Source of the DNA: Oscheius dolichura
Taxonomy: Eukaryota > Nematoda > Chromadorea > Rhabditida > Rhabditidae
Direction: 5' to 3'
NCBI GenBank assembly: GCA_932521035.1
Contig: OW051494.1
Coordinates: 5,008,001-5,072,000 of the forward strand
DNA: 64,000 nt
The position numbers were made by a program, and so were the translations under genes. The stretch's first letter is position 1, and each line of letters opens with the position of its first letter. Below the pieces are notes generated by a model. It was given only the letters and a program-made list of their open reading frames with translations. It was not told where the DNA came from and ran no database searches. This document shows positions 11,858 to 22,500 of this stretch, piece by piece.

Positions 11858-12658
11858 ATGGCTAAAGTGATCAGAAGTCAGTTTATTTTTCAAGTGCCCA
11901 GTATTGTGTTTAGGCCGTTGGGTGTTTAGAGTAAAAGACCGTTGGCATCGATACTTACCTCGCCGAAACGATGGTATAAAAGAATACGATTACGAAGCTG
12001 GTGGATCTTTAAACGCCTTTCGAGAAGAGATGTCATATCGTGATGTATGTTTTCTTTCAAATTTATGCTCATTTCTAATATTTCAGGACGATGGCAGTGC
12101 CACTGTCGCACCATCAAAACTATGGATGGTATGGTTATATAGAGATTTAGCGACAGAACCAAAATGGACAAAACAGCGTGTCAAGAAAATTTTTGGGAAA
12201 GATTTCAAGGTTTTTTTTTCTGTAATTATGCTCATTATTGCATATTTTAAAGGTAGGACGTGCGGAAATTCTGAAAAATACCGAGGCGACTAACCAAGAA
12301 TTATGGCATATCAAACATCTCATAGAACTAAAGCCAATAAGTTTTCCTAATGGTGAACCTACTGTCGATGATATACATGGAATTACGGTACCTTTTAAAA
12401 TATACTTTTTTATTTCTAATTTCAGCTAACACCAGATGGCGTTTGTAAAGTCGTAAAGGATGCCCCGCAGGTGGCTGACCATGAATTACAATTAATAGAT
12501 AGAAGAAAACAAGTGAGCATTTTCTAAATTCTCCCATAAAATCGTTTTAGTGGACATCGAAGCAGTTGAGTCAGCAACTAGACAGCAAATATTATGGATA
12601 CAAGGATGTGTATGAAGCAAATGTCTACACCCCATCCAACTATGTTCAGATGAAATAG
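11858..12658 (+). CDS. MRPL30: Mitochondrial ribosomal protein L30 (uL30m)
   Basis: Six short exons give a protein beginning MAKVIRSRWVFRVKDRW, basic as expected for mitochondrial import. The middle carries the uL30m core: LKNTEATNQELWHIKHLIELKP followed by PNGEP, close to the KNTPSVNEKLKVVKHLIKIKP-type segment of animal MRPL30. The tail ends in YTPSNYVQMK. The first intron (37 nt) splits the Ser codon after IR. The gene lies 120 bp behind PDPK1 on the same strand, and its start is 20 nt after an ATTTTAG acceptor-like site. It meets calnexin tail to tail with 170 bp between stops. Confidence 0.85.
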
Positions 12659-12828
12659 TTCATTTAGTTGTTGATTGTTGAATGTTTTTAGTAAATTAGA
12701 CTTATACTGGGTTGACACGTTTAATGTAGGAAGGTAACAAAAACAACAGAGATTTTAAACAGGAGCGAAAGCTCTTATAGTAAACCGTAAATTACCGACA
12801 TACAATAAATAAGAGAAAAATGGGCATA

Positions 12829-15021
12829 TTAATCCTGGCGACGAGGCTTTCTTTTAGTCACGGCGGGAGAGTGCTTTGGCGAGGGTTTAGTCTTTTCAGA
12901 AGCTGATTCAACATTCTCATCATCTTCCTCTTCATCGTCATCAGTTGTTTCTCCTTCATCATTCTAAAGAAATCATTGCTCAAATCCGTTTGATGTGAAC
13001 CCACTTCAATGTCTTGCATAGTTTTGGAAGGGGCCTTAGGAGAGGTAGTGGGAGTAAGAGGATTGCCCTTCTTCTCGGTCTCCTCTTCATTACTTTCGGT
13101 GAGATTCTCTCCCTCTTCGTCGGCAAGAGAAGGAGCCTGGAATACGGGCTGTATCAGTTTTTAGAGGCGAAATACCTTGTCGTCGTCGCGGAAAGAGTCG
13201 TACTTCTTCTTCAGAGGAGGCACGGCGGATTTCCGCCCAAAGCAGCACACTCCGAGGAGGATAACGGGGATAAGCACACAGAGGATGTAGATGGCCCAGA
13301 GCCAAGGGCGTTCCGTGGCGGCGTCGATCATCTGCTGCATGATGCCTCCTCCCTGGCCTTTGCTGGCGGCCAGACGAGCTTCCTCCGTCCTCCGGACCTC
13401 GAACGTCTGCTTCGCCACCTCCTGGGCGATCTTTTCGTCATCAGCAATCAATATATTATCTAAATTTCTATTATCCCTTTCCAATTGGGCAATGCCCACC
13501 GAAAATGATGTTCTTGCTCATGGTCCAGAGTTCGATTCCGATGGCCGAAATGGGCTCGAGTCCGTCGAATGCCGTTGGATCAAAGAAGTTGGGATTCGGG
13601 ATCTCGCGAGGGGCCCAGGCGCCCTTGTAGTTGGGATTGGCGATCTTCGGACGGACCCATTTTCCCTGGAAGGCCGTCGTCACGAAACGAGAGCCGACAA
13701 ACCTTGTAGAGGGGGTTGGGGATGGTCGGTCTCTTCCACGGGCCACAGCCGGACAGTCCTTTGCAGAGGGGGTTGTCGATGAGGGGCGGCTCCCACTCGC
13801 CGTCCATCTCCATATCCCAGTCAGCGGGCTTCAACGCCTCCGGGTCAGGGATCAGCTCCGGCTCGATCTCGTTCCAATCGGCCGGCATCTGGACGTGTTC
13901 ATCCACCACCGTCTTCGGTTGGCTCTCGTCCCAGTCCTCGGGCTTCACAGATTCCTGTAAAGTATTTAGTATACAACGCCATGGGAGCCCAGTCTGGGGT
14001 CAGGGACATCTAATTGACTTTCCTCGTCATCGATCTCCGGTCTGTCGTCCCAGTCGATCGGTTTGGTGTCGTTGGGATCGCTAATCAACTTCGGAGGCTG
14101 GAGAGATGGAATCAAGTCCTGTAATTGGCCATTGGCAAAAAGAGCAGCAGCCGACAAACCGTGAGCATGTTGCCGGAGAAGATATTTCTGTAGTCGACGC
14201 TGACCGTGTACGAGCCGTCCGGCTTGACCACCAGCGTGTAGAGGTGGGTCTTGTGGTCATCCCAGAGGGCCGAGTCGACGCTGGCCGGCTGCTTTGCATG
14301 GTACTCCTAAAGGGGCGACTGGCCAAGAAACGATCTCCGCCTACATCAATGGACCCGTTTTTGGGGTTCTTATAGCGGAAGATGAGGTGGATCTTCCCGG
14401 CGGCGCTGCAGCGATCGGGGCCCCACATGATAGTGTAGGGCGACTTATCGGTGAAGCTGGCCAGGTCGGCCTCCGCACTGGCACTCAGGAACTTCAAATA
14501 CCCGCCGCCACACTCCTGCCCCTCTTCGAACTTCGCTTCGTATCTGGATAATTCCTGGTTAATAAAACAAGAGATAGTCCTTACTGAGCAACGAAGGGCG
14601 TGGATCCGAAAGCGAAGGGGGTCGACAGCTTGGCGGCGATGGCGTGGTGGCGGGCCTTGGTGGCCACAATGAGTCCGTAGTCGCCCTCGATGGATACCTC
14701 GCTCGGGGTGTTCACCTCCCATTCTCCTATAATCAACGGCTCAAGATGTCTCTTCCCCTCTCACGTACCGTTATATTTGGCTATTTCCGAATCGACGCCG
14801 TCCTTCTTGGCCGTGCTCTTGATCCATCTCTTCCCAATGGCGTCTTTATCCGGGAAATATTCCAAGAAGTGCGGCTTCATAGTGCCGAGTTGGGGCGGTG
14901 TGAATTTGATGGGCACGAAGGCATCCTTGTCATCCTCCTCCGTCTCCGGCTCGACTGCCCCATCGTCTCCGTTAACCACCAGCAAGAGAGAGAAGAAGGC
15001 GGCCCACAGGGGGAGCTGCAT
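12829..15021 (-). CDS. CANX: Calnexin, ER lectin chaperone
   Basis: The protein starts with a signal peptide (MQLPLWAAFFSLLLVVNG). A lectin domain follows, with CGGGYLKFL, DKSPYTIMWGPD, HLIFRYKNP and DDHKTHLYTLVV. Next comes the proline-rich arm with KPIDWDDRPEIDD, KPEDWDE and KPADWD repeats, then CGPWKRPTIPNP, WAPREIPNPNFF and a single membrane helix (PWLWAIYILCVLIPVILLG). The cytosolic tail is acidic and ends in a basic KRKPRRQD, matching the RKPRRE-type ER-retention ending. Calnexin binds monoglucosylated glycoproteins in the ER lumen. A CTTTCCAG acceptor lies three bases before the ATG. The last exons (12829-13010) are clearly more AT-rich than the rest of the gene. Confidence 0.95.
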
Positions 15022-15473
15022 CGTCTGGAAAGAGAGAGTATGGAGTAGTAGAAGCAGAGAGAGCAAACAATCAATCGGGACCAGTTGTACTCGCCGTTCG
15101 CATGCTAATTAGGCACTGCCTGGTAACGCTGACTGGACGGGCCAGGCCAAGCGACGCAAAAGTAGTCATTTTCGAATAACAATCACAAAGGATACGGAAA
15201 GCGGCCCATTTTTAAACTTTATTGATTTTTGTGGAGTTTTTATGGTGAGGAGGGAGACAAATAACAAGGAACAAAAAAAAGAGGGATCCAGCTGCTCTAG
15301 ACTGCCGGGGGAAGGCCCGGGAAATTATGCTAGGGGGTGGGGAAAAAGGATGTACAGAAAGAAAGGACAGGAATACTAGGAGCACAACGGAGAGGACACG
15401 TAAATGCAGGCGGCGACAGGTGGAGACGGCCGTCGACCGACTGGGGAACTCTGGAATAAGTAGACGGGGCCCG
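15022..15473. other. Intergenic between calnexin and PAN3
   Basis: This holds the calnexin promoter/5'UTR (near 15022-15120) and the PAN3 3'UTR. On the minus strand an AATAAA-type signal can be read near 15215-15222 (TTTATTGATT). No gene was seen. Confidence 0.4.
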
Positions 15474-17750
15474 CTAGTGACGAGGCAACACCGACGGCGT
15501 GGATGTCAGGTCGCGGAAAGCCATCTCGACACATCTGAACAGGTCGATGAGTCCTGCGACGAAAACAGAACGGACCTCTTCAAATCACCGTAGGAGACTA
15601 TGATAAGGTTTTCTCCGTCTCGCGAGACCAGCTCAATCTTCTCGGGGACACCGGCATCCAGCTTATTCAGACACTGTACCACGTGGGCCATGTCCAGCCA
15701 CGGTTTGCCGTTTTCCATAACCTGGAGAGGGCATATTGGAGGAGGAGGACGGAATAGAGTACCTGGTGGAAGACATAGTCTCGGAACAATTTTAAGAGGA
15801 AACGGTCCCCGGTCTCCGACCAGCTGGGGTCGATGTGGTTCTCGGCTCGCTCGACGATCGTGTTCAGTTTACTCAACAGGCGGAACAGGCGGCCATTCTC
15901 CAGTTCCTAAACTTCGAATTAGAAAACCGTCTCCAAAAAAGAGAAGAGGAGACCTTGCTGAGCTCGTTCTCGAGGATGTCGTGTTTGGCTTGCATGCTCT
16001 CGAGTTGGGTGTAGAAGCGGGCGCCGATCATGGGCATGACCTCGTTTATGCCTCGTCGGGGGTACTGCGGACTGGCCGGCGAGTGACTGTTCATCAGGAA
16101 CCTGAAGGGGATTAGTCACTCGGGAGAGGGGAGGCGGTGCCTGATGAGATTGTTCATGTCGTGGCTGTAGTGGTTAGTCACGTAGGCGTAGCTCTGGCTG
16201 ATGATCTCCCTCTTGGCCGCGAAGAGGTTGCCCGTGGCCAGCTGGAGGATGATCTCCCCCAGGGCAACGCAGTCTTGTAACTGATTCTTCAGGAGGTTGT
16301 TTTCCATCTGAGGATTCAACAGATCCGCCATTCCACCACAGCCGAGGAGCACCTGAAAGGGAACATCTTGTTATGGCCTCCAACGACCGGAGACCTTGCT
16401 CTTTCCGAAGATGAGAATTTTGGAGAGGTCGAGGTTTCGGAAAGAGAGTCCGCTGGCGTGGATGACACGGAGGGCAGCCGAGATCTGGATGATGTAGGAC
16501 CAGAGGACACTCTCGGACACGCCGGCCCCCAGCTGCGGCGACGTGTGGAAGTTGGTGATCTTGGCCCCGGCTGAAACTGTTCCTCGACGGGGAATGGACC
16601 GGAACGAACTGATTCCGTCGACGAAGGCCGACCCCTGCATCCGTCCGAAGTGCCTCGTCTTCAACGTGTCGGCCAGCGGGTAGTAGTCATAGACGAAGAG
16701 CAGAGCTGAAGCGGCTGACTACTAGAGAAGGATGCCGGCTGACTCACAGTTGTCCCCGAATGCCCGGGTGTGGACGATGACCTCTCGGAGCTGGACGACG
16801 TTGATGTGTTGGAGCTTCTTCCATTTCTCGAGGTTCTTCAGGTTCTCCGTGTGCTGGAGGCGGTAGTCTAGAAGGGGCACGGTCAACTAGCAACACTGTG
16901 ATTACTGTGTAAACGTCGGACACAATAAGGCACGCCGTCCCGGACAGAATGGGCTTGATAGACCGTTTGCGTGTTGTGGGAGAGGGTATTTTCCAACGGG
17001 ACCAAGTTATTCAAATGCTCCACCTGTTGGGGCAGGTCCGGGTAGTGGGCCGGGTCGGCCCTGCTCTCCATGGCCAGCTGCCGGTTCAACAGTTCCTAGA
17101 CTCCCTTTTTTGAGGAGAAACGAGAACTTGCCATCTTGATCTCGGGAGCAATGAACTGGGTGACCCCGTTGAGGTTGGCCTTCGGTCGGAACTTTCCGAT
17201 GTGTGGCACGGGTCCGTGGTAGGTGAAGGAGCCGTTCGTCGTCTGGGGGCAGAGATTCGCTTAAAAGGGGGCCGGACCCACCACGAACGTATGGTTGGGG
17301 TCGTTGATGTCAGAGACGTGGTCCATTCCGAGCAGAGACGTGTTGGCCGGCGGCTCGTAGAAGTACATAGTGCCCCCTTGCATTTCCTGGAAGAAGCGGG
17401 GATTCAAGGCCGAGGAACAGTTCCCACCTGTTGATATTGTTTGGAGACGTCGTTGTTATATCCATTAATTGCACCTGAAAAAGAAAAACTGAAAATAAAA
17501 AAGAAGGGGAACCATATTGACGCGGGACGAAGGGGGCCGGCCCGTTGGACGAGGAGTTGGCCTCGCCTAGCGACAATTTCGCGAATTGTGGCACAAAGCT
17601 GGGCACATTTGCATTTAACATACTGTTACTCGAGCCTTAAAGATTTCTATAAATATAAAAATTAAAAAGAGGATACCTGGCCGGGTGGAGGAGGCTCCCA
17701 TATATTTGGCCAGGCGGGAGCCCTTGGGAGCGGCTGACTCCGTCCCAAAA
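15474..17750 (-). CDS. PAN3: PAN3, regulatory subunit of the PAN2-PAN3 deadenylase (first exon not located)
   Basis: Exons run from about 17750 down to a TAG at 15474-15476. Near the N terminus is a PAM2 motif, [10 protein letters not shown], which binds poly(A)-binding protein. Then come [31 protein letters not shown], a pseudokinase domain ([40 protein letters not shown]) and the conserved C-terminal knob ([21 protein letters not shown]). PAN3 recruits PAN2 to shorten mRNA poly(A) tails. The last intron (35 nt, donor inside the SYG codon run) places the end as [16 protein letters not shown], which matches the family better than the unspliced frame. The first identified exon is 17677-17750, behind a TTGACAG acceptor. 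An upstream coding exon, perhaps with the CCCH zinc finger of some PAN3 isoforms, was not found. Confidence 0.9.
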
Positions 17751-18548
17751 CTGTCAAGAGTATGCATGAAAGGGCTGAATTGACGTTGTCTTATGCAAAA
17801 ATAAATAGAAAACCCTGGTCTCGGGAGAAATCTTGAAGTATTTTGACGGAATCTTTCTATTCAAATGGCTAGGTATTAGTAATGGGCTGTCGGCCCATTG
17901 ATTCGGCCTCCGGTAGCGTCGGAGCAAAAATGCCAATAAGCTGGTGCTTTTTGAAAGCGCGTGATCGCGTTGTTTTTGTTCTCAAACACAAGAAATATAC
18001 GACAAGCAGATTTTATGCAATTTTAACAACCACGAGACGAAGCTACAAACCCCAGAGATCGCTGCGCTAGTTTCGTATGTGGATACACTCAAACGAGCCG
18101 AACTGCACGGCGCCAGTTCCAACTCGGACGCGTGCTGCTTCCTCTAAAGGCAGGAAAAAGGCAGAGAACTTTGTGATAGCCAGGCATTCCAGCCATTCGA
18201 GTGGCCACTTTTTGACCGTCTCCGCGCCGAGGTGTCCGACAACGTGACCCTGTTTACAGAAACGGCGGGCAACTCTGTTGTCTTGCTGTTACCTGAGGGA
18301 ACCAGTCAACAGGGGGGAGCCGCTCACAATGTATGGTCTGCCCTTTGGATATTCCCAATTAGGCGTCTAGCTCTCGGAGAATAGTTAAAACTTACTAAAA
18401 ATAGTATAGAAAAGATTACGAATACGGGCTAGATTAGGCTGATAATGGAGAATTTGTTGATGAAAAAGCGCTTCCCGTCCGATAACAAAAGTCACGTGAA
18501 CCGTCGGCAATTTTCCCACGCGGTCGAGCCGAGTACAAGCCGGGGAAC
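17751..18548. other. Intergenic or intronic, not assigned
   Basis: This should contain the PAN3 5' end and possibly 3' exons of the gene at 18549-18776. AT-rich around 17980-18060 and 18360-18450. No frame could be linked confidently. Confidence 0.3.
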
Positions 18549-18776
18549 TCACGTCTCGCGGCCGTCGCTCTGGCTGAACTCGGAGTACTGTGGCTCGTCG
18601 AAGACATAGTCCTCCTCGGACAGGCTGGTCCGGGTCATGTTCTCGTAAACGGCACAGTTCTCTCGCAGCAACTCCATCCGGATCGGAGCCGGGGAGTAGA
18701 AGGGAGGCGGAAAGAACGGGCTGATGGCCGTCATGTAGCGGGGGAATCGTCGTCCTCGCCGGCGGACGGGGTACAT
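18549..18776 (-). CDS. Possible exon of an unknown gene
   Basis: A minus-strand frame begins MYPVRRRGRRFPRYM, is basic then Pro/Phe-rich, and ends in an acidic, Tyr-containing stretch (EEDYVFDEPQYSEF). A GTGAGT donor falls at its 3' end (GAGAC/GTGAGTTC near 18550), so the apparent stop may be inside an intron. I do not recognise the product and could not identify the next exon. Confidence 0.3.
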   Translation of the reverse strand: MYPVRRRGRRFPRYMTAISPFFPPPFYSPAPIRMELLRENCAVYENMTRTSLSEEDYVFDEPQYSEFSQSDGRET

Positions 18777-19512
18777 CGCCTGGAAGGGGACAGGAGATGG
18801 CTGGTATTAGTCAGAGTCAGGGAGTTCTCAGAAGGGGCTAATTTGCAGGCTGTCGACTCGAAAAAGCCGCCAATCAGATGATCTGACTCATGGGGGATGG
18901 AGGGCAGGAGGTGGGGGAGAGGCACTCCATCTGATATAGTCACATAGCAACGGGAAAGGGACAATTTCACAGGGGCCACCAAATATGGCAAATACGTAAA
19001 TAGTCTCCTTTCCCCGAATCTCAGCAGCACCTGCGTCAATTCGGCTACAAAAACACCAAAGGGGAAGTATCCCTCCGTCTGTTTCTGGGTTCTTAGAGGA
19101 GAGGAGGAGGGACCGGGGACAGGATCCTCCCTGTAATCAATCTAAACGCAGAGCGGATGAGGCAAATCCCCGGTAGGAGGACAATCCATGGGGTATGGCC
19201 GAAGGGCAAAAGAAGGAGAATGTCAGGTCGGCTGAGGGGAAACGATGCTCCGGATTAGGTATCTATGGCATCAGGAGAGAGAGTTCAGCTGGGCGGATAA
19301 CGCGACGAGAAGACACTGTGGCGAGGAGGATTAGGAGAGGAGAACAAACGGAGGATACATTTATAATCTGTTCCAGATCACACTGAGCTGTTTGTGTATT
19401 GCTAGAAAGGTCACATCCATAGAAATCACGAAATTGACTCGTTGCAGGGGAATATAAGTACTCGTCTCTATATAAATAAGGGGATATGGAAAGGCGGGAG
19501 ATACTCGGGGTA
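18777..19512. other. Intergenic, downstream of the neurobeachin gene
   Basis: Contains the 3'UTR of the minus-strand neurobeachin gene and several overlapping short frames without recognisable motifs. Confidence 0.35.
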
Positions 19513-22500
19513 TTATTTCGGCTGGTATCTCTGCTTGTATTCGTAGTGCCAGCGGTTGAAGTCCACGTTGAAGACAACTATTGCCCCGCTCTCTAGTCCG
19601 CCCAACACGAAGCGATGGCTCGATGTCACCGCCACCGAGCGGATCGCCGCGTCTACTGGCTGCAATCTCTCTGGTCGAGAGGAACCGTCATGGGTCACCT
19701 GGAAGGTGTAGATCTTCTGAAGGGGGAACAGTCGCCAGATGGAGATCTTCCCGTTGTCCGAGCCCGTCACCACGAATTCTCCGTCGCGTGTCAGGGTGGC
19801 ACTCTCGATCCTAAAATCGGATAGGTCAGCCACTGTCGTCTGCCTCACTTCTCGTCGCTGTGTGCCTCGTGCAGCTGCTTGGCCGTGGTAGAGAGTGTCA
19901 CCAAGTGGTTGGAGCCGTAGAGGGCGAGGATGACGCACTCTCGGCTCATCAGAATCAGCGACACTTTTTGTTTGCCCTCGATTCGCCGGAGGAGGTCTCC
20001 GCAAGTCGTGTGGATGAGGATGGTGCCGTCCTCGCATCCGCTTAGCACAGCTCCATGCTCGGCTGATACAGCCAGAGCCGTAATCCGGGCGTCGTGTCCC
20101 GTCAATATGGCCCGAGGGGAAGGTGTCTCCCCCGGCGTGTTGTATTCGCCGGCCACGAATGCCGTCTAAACTTTTGTGTTCCACATTGCTCCTGGTTGGT
20201 GTACCTGTCCATTCCAATGCCACAAAGCCACGGTACAGTCGAGGCTGCCGGTGGCGAGGTAGCAGTCAGCGAAGAGGCTCGTCTCCGACCGGGCGATGCA
20301 CGTGACGACGTCTCCATGGCCGTAGACGACTTGCCTCACTTTGGCTAGAAGATACCATTACATACGCCTTATCCCGTTGTACCTGTCTCGGAGTCGATTA
20401 CACGGAAGGAGTAGTCGGGATAGCCACAGGCGAAGATGAACCGGCTGTCTGTCGTGGAGACGAAGTTGTTCCACTTGATGGAGAGACGGTGGTCGAACGA
20501 GTCTCCGAGGTGTCTCTTGGACACGGGGACAACCGGGTTGCCAGTGGCCAGGAGGGGATCCACCATCAGGGGAAGGTCCACCTGCAACAGAAAGAGTAGG
20601 TAAAAGCGAGGAAGAGGGGAGGTGGCGGGTGCATGCGCATACGAGGACCACGACTACAAAAGGCCAGGAGAATGGACAAGACACCCAGTTGGCACCTCTT
20701 CGTCCTCCGTAAACAGAAGATTTATATCCCGGAGGACAGACTCCCGCACGTGAGCCGTCTCCCCCATCACCTAAACGTGCAGTGGGTGGTGCATTTCGTG
20801 AGAACTGAAACAAGCCGAGTGCCCGTGGTCAACTCACCGGTGAATGCTCCAATTCTCCCGGGGTGTCCTTGCCCACCAGGGGACGTGGGGCATTGTCTAA
20901 AATAAGGGTATAACTTCATAGGAGAGGTACTCACAAGTGTAGGAATTGTCCCATTTGTTGAGCGAGAAGACGAGATTATTGGCAATGGAGAGGACGGTCG
21001 GGTTAGGCAGCTGGGGGTAGGTGTTGGCCGCTAGGTAGACGATTGGACTGTTCGAGATGAACTTCATCAGCATACAGAGATCCTCATCACACCGCCGGAA
21101 CATCATCGGGGCCATGCTCATTATGCTCTGCCTGGGAGGATGCGCCTCCGTCAGGAGTTGGACCGGCGTCTGCCCAAAGGACAGAATCTGGTTCTGGAAT
21201 GCCTCCTGTTGGGTCTGGTTCTCGATGGACTTCAGGTCGCAGGCTCCATCATATGTCAAATAATAGAAGACGTTTGAGGCTCGGACGGCCTCCGGGCCTC
21301 TCTGTTTGAAACCGAAGATGAGGTCAATCCACGAGTTGAGCTGGCAGCTGACGAGGTCGCTCTCCAGGGCCTGGCGGTGAAGGAGGATAAACTCTTCTGG
21401 GGTCGAGGCCCACGGGGGCAGGATGATGTCGTCGACCTTCGTGGAGTCGGACCGCTTGCCCAGCTCAAACCCATTGTCATTGCGGAACATCTCCGGGAGG
21501 TAGAACAGTTCCGGGATGAGTTCCTTGACGTCGTGCGAGTCTTTTTGGCACCGCTCCCAGGTCTCGGCCATGCTGTGGAATACCCTGTCCGGGTGGTCGA
21601 ACTTCGATCCCTGCATCGACAGGAACATCGTGCTGAATGGTTCCTGAAGCCTCTTTTATTCCTCTGTCAGACAAGGCCCTACCACTCGCATGAGCCAGTT
21701 CAATGTGAAGGCCTGTGTCGAATAGTGAGTTCCGTAGTGAAAGGCTGGGATGGTCTCGTCTTCCCAGGAGGAGTACCTCTCCTGGAAGAACTTCCTCCGC
21801 GACTCCGACAGAGCTCCGATCGGCTGAAACAATAGATCAGCCTCCGCCGCTTGATGGCCTACCTTAGAGAGATCCCTGAAGTTGGATGCCAGACTGAGAT
21901 CCAGAGAGTCCGAAGTGTAATTGGTCAGGATCCACGGGAAGACGGGATACTGGCTGAGATCGTTGAATGTCCTCCCGGCCACGGTGTTCAGGAACATGAG
22001 GTAGTCGAAGTTGGAGATCTCCCTCTTCTGCCACTTGATACTCATGTCCGAATGTTTGAAGAGTTGCTTCGGCGTCATCAGGGAGGTCTTTCTGCTCTGT
22101 GGCAGGCCGTACTTGACCCCGACCCCCACCCTCGGCAGCTGGTAGACCACCTTCTTCACCGTCTCCTGGTCCACGAAGGCGAACATTATGGCATCTGAAT
22201 GGATTTTTATAGGCTAGACGGGGAAAGACAGACTTCTCGAGGAGAGGAAGAGCTCCAGGGCGAGGTTTTGGAGGAGGTGCCGCCGGAGGAAGACGGCCCG
22301 GATCTCCTGGAGATTCCATCGCCCGTGTAAACTTTCACAGTAGCGGAGAACCTGAAACAATGGGATGAGACAGGCGGCCGAGATGTCCCCAATGAATAAA
22401 TGACGAGGCTGTGACACGGCTGAGAAATTGTTGCCGTCTTGGATGAGGTATACTCCGGATGGACCCCACAAATCAAGGGGACTTCGAGACACGACACTCG

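Noticed and set aside
15022-15066. Earlier calnexin start at 15066 giving a longer hydrophobic leader
   Set aside because: A CTTTCCAG acceptor lies between the two Met codons, and the downstream Met gives a standard signal peptide.
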